Origin: an uncultured Paracoccaceae bacterium
Lineage (GTDB): Bacteria > Pseudomonadota > Alphaproteobacteria > Rhodobacterales > Rhodobacteraceae
NCBI GenBank assembly: GCA_947492475.1
Contig: CANLNM010000001.1
Location: forward strand, 310,001-374,000
DNA length: 64,000 bases
Direction of reading: 5' to 3'
Part shown: positions 1-8,036 of the stretch, one piece after another
How the letters are laid out: each line of letters starts with the position of its first letter
How positions within the stretch are numbered: the stretch's first letter is position 1
The notes under the pieces: generated by a model
Seen by the model: the letters and a program-made list of their open reading frames with translations, nothing else
What the model was told of the DNA's origin: nothing
The model's database searches: none
Made by a program: the position numbers and the translations under genes

Positions 1-1
1 A

Positions 2-526
2 ATTCACATTCGTGCCTCTGATGGGGCGTGGAATTTGACCATTCATCAAGGTCAGCCAAGCGGACCCTCCAAATCCCGACCATCCTGGAGCGAATGGTCC
101 ACACCATACGCCGCCGTATCGTCCGGTGCCGCCATGTGGGCCCCGAAATCTGAGGTTGGATTTGGTAGGAAATTCGGCGCTATAAATGGGCCGGTTCAAT
201 CTTTTGTATCAAACGCCCTGCGCCGTGGTCTGACCCGTGCATTGGATTTGCCGCATCAGAAAATGGATGTGATCCCCACGCCGGGCCGCGCCGGGATATT
301 ACTGGCGACATCAGATGCAAAACAGGCGTTAGATAATGTGCTTGATCACCCACAATTGCTGGCGCTGCGCCAGGGGCGCCGTTTGTCGCGCCAACCCAGC
401 GTGGTGCGCGACGTCAATGGATTGCGCATTCGCCTGCAAACACCGCTCAACACTGCCCAGGATGTGCTGGATGTGATCGATCTAGGCTTGACCCTAAGCC
501 AAACATTGGATCCGCATCAAACCTGA
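2..526 (+). CDS. Unknown protein, 5' end outside window
   Basis: The reading frame is already open at base 2 and runs to a TGA at 524-526, so this is probably the C-terminal part of a longer gene (about 174 visible residues). I do not recognise the family. The visible part has a Ser/Pro/Trp-rich stretch, then a region with regular hydrophobic spacing (VIPTPGRAGILLATSDAKQA) and a C-terminal helix-like stretch ending DPHQT. It is convergent with zapA, whose stop lies only 19 bases away, so there is little room for a terminator. The assignment rests on frame length and the tight abutment; function is unknown. Confidence 0.55.
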   Translation: MHIRASDGAWNLTIHQGQPSGPSKSRPSWSEWSTPYAAVSSGAAMWAPKSEVGFGRKFGAINGPVQSFVSNALRRGLTRALDLPHQKMDVIPTPGRAGILLATSDAKQALDNVLDHPQLLALRQGRRLSRQPSVVRDVNGLRIRLQTPLNTAQDVLDVIDLGLTLSQTLDPHQT

Positions 527-545
527 TGAACGGGTGCCCTGCCCG

Positions 546-944
546 CTATTCGTCGGCTTTAACGGTCTCTTCCACTTCATCGGCCAGCGATTCCGCGCGG
601 GCGGCCAATTCTGCCAATGTATCCACCACATGGCTTGGCACAACGGGAACTTCGACGCGATCTGGCTCTGCGGCTTTGGCGGCCAAAGTGCCCATTTTAG
701 ATTGCATTTCAGCGGCTTGGCTTTCCAAAACGCGTACCTGATCCTCAAGTGCTGCAGTTTTATCTGCCAACATTAGGCCCGCCATCAACAACATGCGCGC
801 TTCTGGCATCCGGCCAATTTGCGCGGCCAATGTGGACGCTTCGATATCCAACATCCCGGCTGCGGATTGCAGAAAATGCTCTTCGCCTTCCTGACAGGCC
901 ACTTCGAAATTGCGACCACCAATGACGATTTCAACTTGGGGCAT
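546..944 (-). CDS. zapA: Cell division protein ZapA
   Basis: A 132-residue protein with the ZapA layout. The N-terminal beta-strand globular part begins MPQVEIVIGGRNFEVAC, followed by the typical segment with AGMLDIEASTLA, then a long coiled-coil helix (about residues 50-110) with the family's LLMAGLMLADK stretch. ZapA binds FtsZ filaments in the cytoplasm and stabilises the Z-ring. Its start overlaps the stop of the upstream coiled-coil gene by one base (TAATG), so the two are translationally coupled. The C-terminal tail past residue 110 is acidic and somewhat longer than in gammaproteobacterial ZapA. Confidence 0.9.
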   Translation of the reverse strand: MPQVEIVIGGRNFEVACQEGEEHFLQSAAGMLDIEASTLAAQIGRMPEARMLLMAGLMLADKTAALEDQVRVLESQAAEMQSKMGTLAAKAAEPDRVEVPVVPSHVVDTLAELAARAESLADEVEETVKADE

Positions 945-1453
945 TACGCACTCTCCTGTTCGGTAATCAACTGGCGCAATTCGCCCATGACCACGTCGAC
1001 TTCGGTCATGTCAGCGGCGCGGGTCGCACGCAGCGCTTCTAGCTCGGCCAACATGGCTTTGTTGATCAAATGCGGCTCGGCGATGTCTTCGATCATCGCA
1101 TCCCGCAGCTTTTCATTAATGCCGCGCAAATCCGCATTGAGCGCACGCAACCGCTGACTTTCATCCAGCGCTTTGGCGGCAGCTCCGCGATGATCTTCGG
1201 CTTCGCTGGTCAGATCCGCGATCAATGTATCTTGCCGTTCTTTCAAGGCTTTGACCCGCTCTTCGAGCTGGGAATTTACCACCCGCTCTTCGTCGAGCTT
1301 GGCTTCTAGTTCTGTGATTTTCGCGGCCATTTCATCTTGGGCGCTGGTATCCGCAGGGGCGGCCACGGCCAAATCTGGCATGGCTTCGATCCCGTTGCGG
1401 ATGCGGTCCAACGCCGCCGTCAGCCGACTTTCAAGTTCTGCAATATCACTCAT
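944..1453 (-). CDS. Coiled-coil protein, probable ZauP-like ZapA partner
   Basis: A 169-residue, almost entirely charged heptad-type protein. Long coiled-coil segments cover about residues 1-25 and 45-150, broken by a Pro/Ala-rich linker. It lies directly upstream of zapA with TAATG stop/start overlap. In Caulobacter a coiled-coil protein encoded with ZapA (ZauP) works with it to focus the Z-ring. Gene order and protein type match, but I infer orthology from context because coiled coils carry little family signal. No membrane segment or signal peptide is visible, so it should be cytoplasmic. Confidence 0.7.
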   Translation of the reverse strand: MSDIAELESRLTAALDRIRNGIEAMPDLAVAAPADTSAQDEMAAKITELEAKLDEERVVNSQLEERVKALKERQDTLIADLTSEAEDHRGAAAKALDESQRLRALNADLRGINEKLRDAMIEDIAEPHLINKAMLAELEALRATRAADMTEVDVVMGELRQLITEQESA

Positions 1454-1741
1454 ATGCCTGTCGTCCCTGCAATCTTGGGTCCCCTTCGGCGGCCATTTCC
1501 AACATCTTGCCCCAGATGTGCAGACCGATAGCCGAATCGTACCTCATTACCCAAAAGCCTATGCCACCTTTGTCCTCTCGGCAAATCGCTCTACGCATTC
1601 TATGGGGTTTTAACACTATATATAGGCGGAATATCCCGGCTTGGGCGCTCATATACCAACAAAGCAACCTTGATCTCAGGCTTTTCCCTGTTATGACCGC
1701 TGTTGATCAAACGCTGTCCATCTGCCTTTAGGAGCCTCACT

Positions 1742-3760
1742 TTGGATATTGCAGCCTTGCGCGCCGCGCACCCCGACCATTGGATGAAAGCCGCCGCCAT
1801 CCGGGCCCTGACCTTGGATGGTGTTGCCGCCGCCAATTCAGGACATTCCGGAATGCCAATGGGCATGGCGGATGTGGCCACGGTTCTGTTTGAAAAACAC
1901 CTGAATTTTGACCCCAAGGCCCCGAATTGGCCCAACCGCGACCGGTTTATCCTGTCCGCAGGTCATGGCTCGATGCTGATTTATTCACTGCTCTATCTGA
2001 CAGGGTACGAACAAATGACCCTGGACGAGGTGAAAAACTTCCGTCAGTGGGGCGCGCGCACAGCGGGTCACCCTGAATTTGGCCATGTGGAAGGTGTCGA
2101 AACCACCACCGGTCCCTTGGGTCAGGGGATCGCCAATTCCGTGGGCTTTGCCATCGCCGAAGAAATCATTCGCGCGCGTTACGGCAAAAAAATCATGGAT
2201 CACCACACTTATGTGTTTGCTGGGGACGGCTGCCTGATGGAAGGCGTGTCCCAAGAGGCCATCGGTCTGGCGGGCATGCAGGAATTGTCAAAACTGATCG
2301 TCTGCTGGGATGATAACAACATCACCATCGACGGCACTGTAGATATTGCCGACAAAACCGATCAGCTGAAACGTTTTGAGGCATCCGGTTGGCATGTTCA
2401 GGCCATTGACGGTCATGATCCGGTTGCAATCGATGCCGCACTGACCGCCGCTAAGGCAGATCCGCGCCCATCGATGATTGCCTGCAAAACCCACATCGCC
2501 TTGGGTCACGCTGCACAGGACACATCCAAAGGCCACGGTGCGCTGACCGATGCGGATCAGATGAAAGCCGCCAAAGACGCCTATGGTTGGACATCTGCCC
2601 CCTTTGAGGTGCCCGCCGACATCAAGGCCCAGTGGGAAGCCATGGGCGAACGCGGCGCCGCAGCAAACGCTGCTTGGCAGGCGGATTTTGCGAAGCTGTC
2701 CCAGACCAAACAGGACGAATTTAACCGTGCCTTCGCATTGGACGCGCCGAAAAAACTGTCCGCCGCGGTAAAATCGTTCAAAAAATCCCTGTCCGAAGAT
2801 CAGCCAAAATTGGCGACACGCGCGGCGTCCGAAAAGGCGTTGCAAGTGTTGAACCCGATCTTGCAGGAAACTGTGGGTGGGTCTGCCGATTTGACCGGGT
2901 CCAACAACACGAAAACCGATGATCTGGGCGTGTTCCACCCCACCAACCGCGCGGGCCGTTACGTCTATTACGGCATTCGCGAACACGGTATGGCGGCTGC
3001 GATGAACGGTATGGTTCTGCATGGCGGTGTGCGTCCTTATGGTGGCACATTCATGTGTTTCACCGATTACGCCCGCGGCGCGATGCGTCTGTCCGCGTTG
3101 ATGAACGTGCCCACCACCTATGTGATGACCCACGATTCCATCGGTCTGGGCGAAGATGGTCCAACCCACCAGCCGGTGGAACATCTGGCTATGTTGCGCG
3201 CAACGCCAAACACCAATGTGTTCCGTCCCGCCGATGCGGTCGAAACCGTTGAAGCTTGGGAAGTTGCGCTGACATCCAAAGGCACGCCATCGGTTCTGGC
3301 CCTGTCGCGTCAGGGTCTGCCAACGGTGCGCACAGATCATAAAACCAAAAACCTGACCGCTCAGGGCGCTTATGTTCTGGCCGAAGCGATCAGCAAACGT
3401 CAGGCGATCCTGATGGCATCCGGGTCTGAAGTCGAAGTGGCGATGAAAGCCCGCGACATCCTAGAAGCCGAAGGCATTGGCGTGCGCGTTGTGTCCATGC
3501 CATGCTGGGAATTGTTCGAAGCCCAAGAAGACAGCTATCGCAAACGCGTGCTGCCTGCGGGCCCTGTGCGCGTCGCCATCGAGGCAGGCGTGCGTCTGGG
3601 TTGGGACAAATGGTTGCTGGGCGAACGCGGCCGCGAAGCCAAGGCCGGCTTTGTCGGCATGGACAGCTTTGGGGCGTCTGCACCAGCGGGTGAATTGTTC
3701 GAAAAATTCGGGATCACCGCCGAAGCAACAGCCCAAAAGGTACGCGATTTGTTGAAATAA
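1742..3760 (+). CDS. tkt: Transketolase
   Basis: A 672-residue transketolase, a thiamine-diphosphate enzyme moving two-carbon ketol units in the pentose phosphate pathway. The ThDP motif is clear (GDGCLMEG, closing with DDNNITIDG), as are [12 protein letters not shown], the central [10 protein letters not shown] segment of the pyrimidine domain, and [14 protein letters not shown] place the start at the TTG at 1742: AGGAG lies at 1730-1734 with 7-base spacing, and the protein then begins [14 protein letters not shown] as in relatives. The in-frame ATG at 1703 has no such site. The two GAPDH genes follow downstream, grouping central carbon enzymes. Confidence 0.95.
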   Translation: MDIAALRAAHPDHWMKAAAIRALTLDGVAAANSGHSGMPMGMADVATVLFEKHLNFDPKAPNWPNRDRFILSAGHGSMLIYSLLYLTGYEQMTLDEVKNFRQWGARTAGHPEFGHVEGVETTTGPLGQGIANSVGFAIAEEIIRARYGKKIMDHHTYVFAGDGCLMEGVSQEAIGLAGMQELSKLIVCWDDNNITIDGTVDIADKTDQLKRFEASGWHVQAIDGHDPVAIDAALTAAKADPRPSMIACKTHIALGHAAQDTSKGHGALTDADQMKAAKDAYGWTSAPFEVPADIKAQWEAMGERGAAANAAWQADFAKLSQTKQDEFNRAFALDAPKKLSAAVKSFKKSLSEDQPKLATRAASEKALQVLNPILQETVGGSADLTGSNNTKTDDLGVFHPTNRAGRYVYYGIREHGMAAAMNGMVLHGGVRPYGGTFMCFTDYARGAMRLSALMNVPTTYVMTHDSIGLGEDGPTHQPVEHLAMLRATPNTNVFRPADAVETVEAWEVALTSKGTPSVLALSRQGLPTVRTDHKTKNLTAQGAYVLAEAISKRQAILMASGSEVEVAMKARDILEAEGIGVRVVSMPCWELFEAQEDSYRKRVLPAGPVRVAIEAGVRLGWDKWLLGERGREAKAGFVGMDSFGASAPAGELFEKFGITAEATAQKVRDLLK

Positions 3761-3783
3761 ATCAGCGCCTTGTTTTAGTTTTG

Positions 3784-3820
3784 AAACCCGCCTTCCGTTT
3801 GGAATGGCGGGTTTTCTTTT
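3784..3820 (+). terminator. Rho-independent terminator after tkt
   Basis: AAACCCGCC-TTCC pairs with GGAA-T-GGCGGGTTT around a GTTT loop (one bulged base), followed by TTTTCTTTT. It lies 23 bases past the tkt stop. Confidence 0.85.
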
Positions 3821-3840
3821 GGGTGTCCTATGCTAAGTCT

Positions 3841-3869
3841 TTGACATTCTCCCACAGGCTGGGGAACAT
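3841..3869 (+). promoter_or_regulatory. Possible sigma70-type promoter of the lipoprotein gene
   Basis: A perfect -35 TTGACA at 3841-3846 is followed after 17 bases by GAACAT, a weak -10. It sits just after the tkt terminator and 33 bases before the next start codon. The -10 is poor, so this is tentative. Confidence 0.35.
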
Positions 3870-3901
3870 GTAGCGATGGAATATACCAACAGGAGCACGG
3901 G

Positions 3902-4537
3902 ATGCGTAAGGTTTTTGGGGCGATCATTGCCTCTGTTTTGGTTGCGGGTTGCGCGGATGTTCCGACCTCGGGTTACTCGCCCAAAGGCGAACCATACTTT
4001 GGCGATCCCAGCAATAATTCTGGCCCGTTTCAAGGGCAATCCGTGGCCCCACATAATGCGCCTCCGACCCGCGTTGCGGACCAGTTTGCTGTGAATTTCC
4101 TCAATTCACTACAGGCGCGATCCTTTGCGGAGCGTCGGGAATATTGTGGGTTTCTAATCGTGAATGCCGCAGGCCAGATTTCTGCCACCCCGCCCCGGCC
4201 CGGCACATTTGCGGGCTGTTCCCAAGACGCGCCGCGTCCCGGAATGGGCATTTTTGCCTCCTATCACACCCATGGCGCCTATGGGCGCAACTACGACAAC
4301 GAAGTGCCCTCGCCCACGGATTTGGAAAGTGATTTCCATTTTGGCATCGATGGCTATGTCAGCACGCCCGGCGGCCGCATTTGGCAGATCGAATTTGACA
4401 ATCGCACCGCGCGTCAGGTCTGTGGCCAGGGATGTGTCGCCGTTGACCCCGGTTTTGTCCCCCAAGGCGAAGCAGGTATTCGCGCCACCTACACTTTGCC
4501 AGAGCTGAACGCCCGCACACGTTCGTTCCTAAATTAA
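3902..4537 (+). CDS. DUF4329-type lipoprotein with JAMM-like motif
   Basis: A 211-residue lipoprotein. A type II signal peptide ends in the lipobox VAGC with the acylated Cys17; Ala at +2 suggests the outer membrane. The rest resembles the DUF4329 family. It carries E80-YCG, then YHTHG with H122 and H124, then SPTD with S137 and D140. This is the order of a JAMM/MPN+ metalloprotease centre (E, HxH, S, D), although the HxH to S spacing (12) is longer than the classical 7. Four cysteines in the periplasmic part could form disulfides. AGGAG at 3891-3895 supports the start. Substrate and activity are unknown; the JAMM reading is my inference. Confidence 0.7.
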   Translation: MRKVFGAIIASVLVAGCADVPTSGYSPKGEPYFGDPSNNSGPFQGQSVAPHNAPPTRVADQFAVNFLNSLQARSFAERREYCGFLIVNAAGQISATPPRPGTFAGCSQDAPRPGMGIFASYHTHGAYGRNYDNEVPSPTDLESDFHFGIDGYVSTPGGRIWQIEFDNRTARQVCGQGCVAVDPGFVPQGEAGIRATYTLPELNARTRSFLN

Positions 4538-4551
4538 CGAATCGCAATTCG

Positions 4552-4566
4552 TGCTGCTCTGCAGCA
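4552..4566. promoter_or_regulatory. TGC-rich palindrome (PhaR-like) upstream of gap1
   Basis: TGCTGC-TCT-GCAGCA is a perfect 6-bp inverted repeat. It contains CTGC-N3-GCAG, the pattern I recall for PhaR, the polyhydroxybutyrate regulator of Paracoccus and Rhodobacter. The same core occurs before the small gene at 7229. Binding is inferred. Confidence 0.45.
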
Positions 4567-4578
4567 TAACACCGGGCC

Positions 4579-4623
4579 GTTAGCGCAAAACGTTAGCGCT
4601 AGACGTCACATTTATCGCTAACA
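4579..4623. promoter_or_regulatory. Cluster of TTAGCGCTAA-type operators before gap1
   Basis: Three related sites stand in a row: GTTAGCGCAAA at 4579-4589, CGTTAGCGCTAG at 4591-4602 and TTATCGCTAACA at 4612-4623. The first two centres are 13 bp apart and the last two 19 bp. The ideal palindrome is TGTTAGCGCTAACA, a LacI-family type operator. It resembles the site I recall for CceR/PckR, the alphaproteobacterial regulator of glycolysis and gluconeogenesis. Matching sites occur before gap2 and tpiA. Confidence 0.55.
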
Positions 4624-4713
4624 TATTGTGGTAAATACGTTTTTTCCTTGGCCCGACGTAACCAAGCCGCCTATACCGCGCCAAACGATGTTTGCACGCG
4701 GAAGGATCACTTT

Positions 4714-5715
4714 ATGACCGTCACTGTTGGTATTAACGGATTTGGCCGTATTGGCCGCTGTACTCTGGCTCATATCGCAGAGAGCGCGCGCAATGATGTG
4801 CAAGTGGTTAAAATCAACGCGACCGGCCCGCTGGAAACCAGCGCCCACCTGATGCGTTATGATTCAATTCACGGACGGTTCGCAAACGACATCAAGGTCG
4901 GCGACAACACGTTGGATCTGGGCCGCGGTCCGATTGACATGATGTCGACCTACAACCCGGATGAGCTGGATTGGGGTGGCGTCGATGTTGTGCTGGAATG
5001 TACCGGTGCGTTTAATGACGGGATCAAATCACAAGTCCATCTGGAACGTGGTGCCAAAAAGGTGCTAATTTCCGCCCCTGCCAGCAATGTTGACCGTACT
5101 GTTGTGTATGGTGTGAACCACCGCGACCTGACACCGGATCAGCGGATGGTTTCAAACGGGTCCTGCACCACAAATTGTCTGGCCCCATTGGCAAAGGTTC
5201 TGAATGACGCAATCGGCATCGAACGCGGCATCATGACCACAATCCATTCTTACACGGGCGATCAGCCAACGCTGGATCGCCGCCACAAAGATCTCTATCG
5301 TGCCCGCGCCGCTGCGATGGCGATGATCCCAACATCAACCGGCGCTGCCAAGGCTTTGGGCGAGGTTCTGCCGGAAATGAAGGGCAAACTGGACGGAACC
5401 GCCATGCGCGTGCCAACGCCAAACGTGTCCGCAGTTGATTTGACCTTTGAGGCGCAAAAAGACGTCACCGTGGCCGATGTGAACGAAGCCGTTGCCGAAG
5501 CCTGCGCCGGTCACATGGGGATGGTGATGTCCTATGATCCGGAGCCCAAAGTGTCGATCGACTTTAACCACACACCACAAAGCTCCATCTTTGCGCCTGA
5601 TCAGACCAAAGTCATCGGCGGCCGCACCGTTCGGGTTCTGGCTTGGTATGATAATGAATGGGGTTTCTCAGTGCGCATGGCTGATGTGGCCGGCCATATG
5701 GGTCGTCTGATTTAA
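4714..5715 (+). CDS. gap: Glyceraldehyde-3-phosphate dehydrogenase, paralog 1 (NADP-like pocket)
   Basis: A 333-residue phosphorylating GAPDH. It has the Rossmann start [11 protein letters not shown], the active site [12 protein letters not shown] with the catalytic cysteine, and the C-terminal SxRMAD region. The start at 4714 has GAAGGA upstream; longer in-frame starts have no Shine-Dalgarno and would run through the operator cluster. The coenzyme-pocket acidic residue of NAD-specific enzymes is missing: this protein has INATG (A36) where the paralog at 6049 has INDLG (D36). In Bacillus GapB a similar NAS sequence goes with NADP use. I infer an anabolic or dual-cofactor role. Confidence 0.93.
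   Translation: MTVTVGINGFGRIGRCTLAHIAESARNDVQVVKINATGPLETSAHLMRYDSIHGRFANDIKVGDNTLDLGRGPIDMMSTYNPDELDWGGVDVVLECTGAFNDGIKSQVHLERGAKKVLISAPASNVDRTVVYGVNHRDLTPDQRMVSNGSCTTNCLAPLAKVLNDAIGIERGIMTTIHSYTGDQPTLDRRHKDLYRARAAAMAMIPTSTGAAKALGEVLPEMKGKLDGTAMRVPTPNVSAVDLTFEAQKDVTVADVNEAVAEACAGHMGMVMSYDPEPKVSIDFNHTPQSSIFAPDQTKVIGGRTVRVLAWYDNEWGFSVRMADVAGHMGRLI
5094..5111. repeat. Near copy of the CCATAC-N6-GTATGG palindrome, inside gap1
   Basis: CCGTAC-TGTTGT-GTATGG differs from the exact motif by one base. It lies in the coding sequence for RTVVYGVNH, a conserved GAPDH segment, so protein constraint could explain it. I treat it as weaker evidence than the exact copies. Confidence 0.3.
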
Positions 5716-5749
5716 ACTGACGCAACTTCGCCCCTATTCAATTGTCGTG

Positions 5750-5768
5750 ACCCGGTCTAAAACCGGGT
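5750..5768 (+). promoter_or_regulatory. Hairpin abutting the small ORF start
   Basis: ACCCGGT-CTAAA-ACCGGGT forms a 7-bp GC-rich stem ending two bases before the ATG at 5770. There is no T-run, so it is not a classical terminator. It occupies the position of the ribosome binding site and could limit initiation or end the gap1 message. Confidence 0.5.
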
Positions 5769-5769
5769 T

Positions 5770-5913
5770 ATGACCAACACTCTCGCCATTTGGCTCTTTT
5801 TGTTCATTATCGGTTTTTTCCTTCTCGACTACTTTGTCTTTGAGATGGAAGTCGGGCTGTTTGTGGCGCGCAAAGGCATCGACCTTATTCAAGTTCTCGC
5901 GATCTGGCGATAA
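5770..5913 (+). CDS. 47-residue membrane protein between the gap genes
   Basis: An ORF of 47 codons from ATG 5770 to TAA 5911-5913. The protein starts MTNTLAIWLFLFIIGFFLLD: one hydrophobic transmembrane helix (about residues 5-24), then an amphipathic tail with VARKG and ending LAIWR. I recall similar small membrane proteins beside gap in other Rhodobacterales, with a W near each end, but have no function for them. It fills the otherwise empty 333-base gap between the two gap genes. There is no clear Shine-Dalgarno and a hairpin ends two bases before the start, so expression may be conditional. The coherent membrane-protein composition argues it is real. Confidence 0.65.
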   Translation: MTNTLAIWLFLFIIGFFLLDYFVFEMEVGLFVARKGIDLIQVLAIWR

Positions 5914-5963
5914 TCCGCCTCAAAATCCACCGTTTCAACGTTTTTTAAGGCGTTTGACGGTTG

Positions 5964-5982
5964 ACCTTTTCGTTCAAAAGGT
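5964..5982. promoter_or_regulatory. Inverted repeat upstream of gap2
   Basis: ACCTTTT-CGTTC-AAAAGGT is a perfect 7-bp inverted repeat three bases before the operator pair of gap2. It could be a separate operator or a leader hairpin. No T-run follows. Confidence 0.3.
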
Positions 5983-5984
5983 GA

Positions 5985-6009
5985 TGTTAGCGCCAACAGT
6001 GGGCGCTAA
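5985..6009. promoter_or_regulatory. Paired TTAGCGCTAA-type operators before gap2
   Basis: TGTTAGCGCCAACA at 5985-5998 matches the ideal palindrome at 13 of 14 positions. A second, weaker copy TGGGCGCTAA lies at 6000-6009. The centres are 13 bp apart, the same spacing as the first two sites before gap1. The pair sits 40-64 bases before the gap2 start. A CceR/PckR-like LacI-family regulator is the likely ligand. Confidence 0.6.
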
Positions 6010-6048
6010 CGGGTCCACCCATTCTTTTGGTAAATCGGAGGGGTCGCT

Positions 6049-7053
6049 ATGACCGTGAAAGTCGCAATCAATGGATTTGGCCGGATTGGACGTAACGTAT
6101 TGCGTGCAATCATTGAATCAGGTCGCACGGACATCGAAGTTGTCGCGATCAACGATCTGGGCCCCGTAGAAACAAATTCGCACTTGCTGCGGTTTGATTC
6201 GGTTCATGGCCGTTTCCCAGCAAACGTGACCACCACCGACAGCACGATTGACGTTGGCCGTGGTCCAATCGCCGTCACCGCCATTCGGAACCCCGCTGAC
6301 CTGCCTTGGGGGGACATCGATGTTGTGTTGGAATGCACCGGTATTTTCACCTCCAAAGAAGCCTGTCAGGCGCATCTGGAAAATGGTTCAAAACGGGTTC
6401 TGATTTCTGCACCCGGCAAAGACGCCGACAAAACCATCGTGTTTGGTGTGAATGACAACCAACTGACCGCGGATGACATCGTCGTTTCCAACGCGTCCTG
6501 CACAACCAATTGTTTGGCCCCTGTTGCCAAGGTTCTGAACGACACATTGGGCATCAAACGTGGCTTTATGACCACCGTGCATTCCTATACTGGCGATCAG
6601 CCCACTTTGGATACCATGCACAAAGATCTCTATCGTGCGCGCGCCGCTGCGATGTCCATGATCCCTACCTCGACAGGCGCCGCCAAAGCGGTGGGTCTGG
6701 TTCTGCCCGAATTGAACGGCGTTCTGGATGGCGTCGCAATTCGCGTCCCGACCCCAAATGTTTCGGTTGTTGATCTGACGTTTGAAACAAAACGCGACAC
6801 CAGCGTCGAAGAAATCAACGCAGCGATCCATGCCGCAGCGGCCTCAGGCCCCCTCAAAGGCATTTTGGGTGTCACTGACGAAAAATTGGTCTCTATGGAT
6901 TTCAACCATGATCCACATTCTTCGATCTTTGCCACGGATCAAACCAAAGTCATGGACGGCAATATGTGCCGCATCCTGACATGGTATGATAACGAATGGG
7001 GTTTCTCTAACCGGATGAGCGATACAGCCGTCAAAATGGGTCAATTGATCTAA
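6049..7053 (+). CDS. gap: Glyceraldehyde-3-phosphate dehydrogenase, paralog 2 (NAD-like pocket)
   Basis: A 334-residue phosphorylating GAPDH closely similar to the gene at 4714 along its whole length. It has [23 protein letters not shown] with the catalytic cysteine, and the conserved [12 protein letters not shown] near the end. Unlike paralog 1 it keeps D36 (INDLG), the usual NAD determinant, which suggests the glycolytic enzyme of the pair. A GGAGGGG element precedes the ATG. Operators just upstream suggest shared control with gap1 and tpiA. The tandem arrangement looks like an old duplication with later division of roles. Confidence 0.95.
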   Translation: MTVKVAINGFGRIGRNVLRAIIESGRTDIEVVAINDLGPVETNSHLLRFDSVHGRFPANVTTTDSTIDVGRGPIAVTAIRNPADLPWGDIDVVLECTGIFTSKEACQAHLENGSKRVLISAPGKDADKTIVFGVNDNQLTADDIVVSNASCTTNCLAPVAKVLNDTLGIKRGFMTTVHSYTGDQPTLDTMHKDLYRARAAAMSMIPTSTGAAKAVGLVLPELNGVLDGVAIRVPTPNVSVVDLTFETKRDTSVEEINAAIHAAAASGPLKGILGVTDEKLVSMDFNHDPHSSIFATDQTKVMDGNMCRILTWYDNEWGFSNRMSDTAVKMGQLI

Positions 7054-7075
7054 GAGATCCCGGAACCACAATATT

Positions 7076-7103
7076 AAAGCCGTCCTTTTGGGGCGGCTTT
7101 TTT
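7076..7103 (+). terminator. Terminator after gap2
   Basis: AAAGCCGTCC, a TTTT loop and GGGGCGGCTTT form the stem, followed by a run of Ts to 7103. It lies 23 bases after the gap2 stop. Confidence 0.85.
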
Positions 7104-7144
7104 GTTGAGCATTTCTTAGGCTGACTTGCAATCAGCGCAATCCG

Positions 7145-7178
7145 GTTAGCGCCAAACAACAGTGGTTCTGCACTGCAG
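7145..7178. promoter_or_regulatory. TTAGCGCCAA site plus CTGC-N3-GCAG site before the 49-aa gene
   Basis: GTTAGCGCCAAAC at 7145-7157 repeats the TTAGCGCCAA of the gap2 operator. CTGC-ACT-GCAG at 7168-7178 repeats the TGC-rich core seen before gap1. The two motifs occur in opposite order to the gap1 region. Their pairing suggests the small gene at 7229 shares regulators with the gap genes. Confidence 0.4.
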
Positions 7179-7228
7179 CATGCCCCATATTGAAGACAGG
7201 AGGAACGCAACCCATTAGGAGATTTGAA

Positions 7229-7378
7229 ATGCAAATCATGACCAACCTTCGCAAATACGCCCACTACGTCCGCACCAAACGCGAATTACAAAACATGCCA
7301 TTGGATGTCGCTCTGGATCTGGACATTGACCGCGCCGCAGCAAGTCGGATCGCACACAAAGCCGTCTATGGTTTCTAA
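7229..7378 (+). CDS. 49-residue DUF1127-like small protein
   Basis: A short basic protein, MQIMTNLRKYAHYVRTKREL at the start, with LQNMPLDVALDLDI in the middle and AHKAVYGF at the end. This resembles the arginine-rich DUF1127-like proteins of Rhodobacterales, some of which bind RNA or affect small-RNA processing in Rhodobacter; assignment is by pattern only. The start at 7229 has AGGAG at 7217-7221 with 7-base spacing, better than the upstream in-frame ATG at 7190. A terminator follows directly, so it is a single-gene unit. Candidate operators shared with the gap genes lie 50-85 bases upstream. Confidence 0.7.
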   Translation: MQIMTNLRKYAHYVRTKRELQNMPLDVALDLDIDRAAASRIAHKAVYGF

Positions 7379-7394
7379 GAAAACCAACGATGTA

Positions 7395-7417
7395 AGCCGC
7401 CCGATGGGCGGCTTTTG
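7395..7417 (+). terminator. Terminator after the 49-residue gene
   Basis: AGCCGCCC-GAT-GGGCGGCT followed by TTTT. The stem could also serve coaD, which ends convergently at 7440. Confidence 0.85.
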
Positions 7418-7439
7418 TCATTAAACAACGCTGTTGGAT

Positions 7440-7934
7440 TTAGGTCGAAAATTTCTGACTCAGTGCGTCATGAACAGCCGGGGTGACAAACTTTGACACA
7501 TCCCCCCCCAGACGCGCGATTTCTTTGACCAGTTTCGACGCGATTGCCTGATGCTGGGCTTCGGCCATTAGAAACACAGTTTCAATTTCATCATTCAACT
7601 GTCGGTTCATCCCAACCATTTGATATTCATATTCAAAATCAGCAACAGCCCGTAGCCCACGGATAATAATCTGCGCCCCAACATCCTGCGCACAATCGAT
7701 CAACAGATTTTCAAACGGATGCGCAATAATCTCAACACCGGTTTCGCGTGCCAGTTCAGCGCATTCCGCTTCGACCATGGCGACCCGCTCTTCTAATGAA
7801 AACAGCGGGCCTTTGTCGCGATTGATCGCCACGCCAATGACCAAACGATCCACCAACGCGCAGGCGCGACGAATAATATCCATGTGGCCTAAAGTGACCG
7901 GGTCGAACGTTCCGGGGTACAATCCTACGCGCAT
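7440..7934 (-). CDS. coaD: Phosphopantetheine adenylyltransferase
   Basis: A 164-residue CoaD, converting 4'-phosphopantetheine and ATP to dephospho-CoA in coenzyme A synthesis. It has the nucleotidyltransferase motif YPGTFDPVTLGHMDII (TxGH), RGLRAVADFEYEYQM and the C-terminal KEIARLGGDVSKFV. The start at 7934 (MRVGLYPG) has GAGGA upstream; the in-frame extension to 8000 does not resemble the family. The usual ISS before the C-terminal Lys is AIASKLVKEIA here. It is a monocistronic gene by spacing. Confidence 0.95.
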   Translation of the reverse strand: MRVGLYPGTFDPVTLGHMDIIRRACALVDRLVIGVAINRDKGPLFSLEERVAMVEAECAELARETGVEIIAHPFENLLIDCAQDVGAQIIIRGLRAVADFEYEYQMVGMNRQLNDEIETVFLMAEAQHQAIASKLVKEIARLGGDVSKFVTPAVHDALSQKFST

Positions 7935-8036
7935 GATGTCCTCGCATGTTTTTTCATGCTGCAACGCAACATTATTGCGCGGCGAATTGCAACCCAACAA
8001 AAGACAAACACCTCATCTGCGACAAGATGCCGAAAT

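Noticed and set aside
415-545. 6S RNA next to zapA
   Set aside because: In many alphaproteobacteria it lies downstream of zapA, but here a convergent coding frame ends 19 bases from zapA and leaves no room.
2288-3340. A 350-codon open frame on the minus strand opposite tkt
   Set aside because: It mirrors a long GC-biased coding region in the other strand; the translation is rich in Gly, His, Phe and Gln without family resemblance, and tkt is certain.
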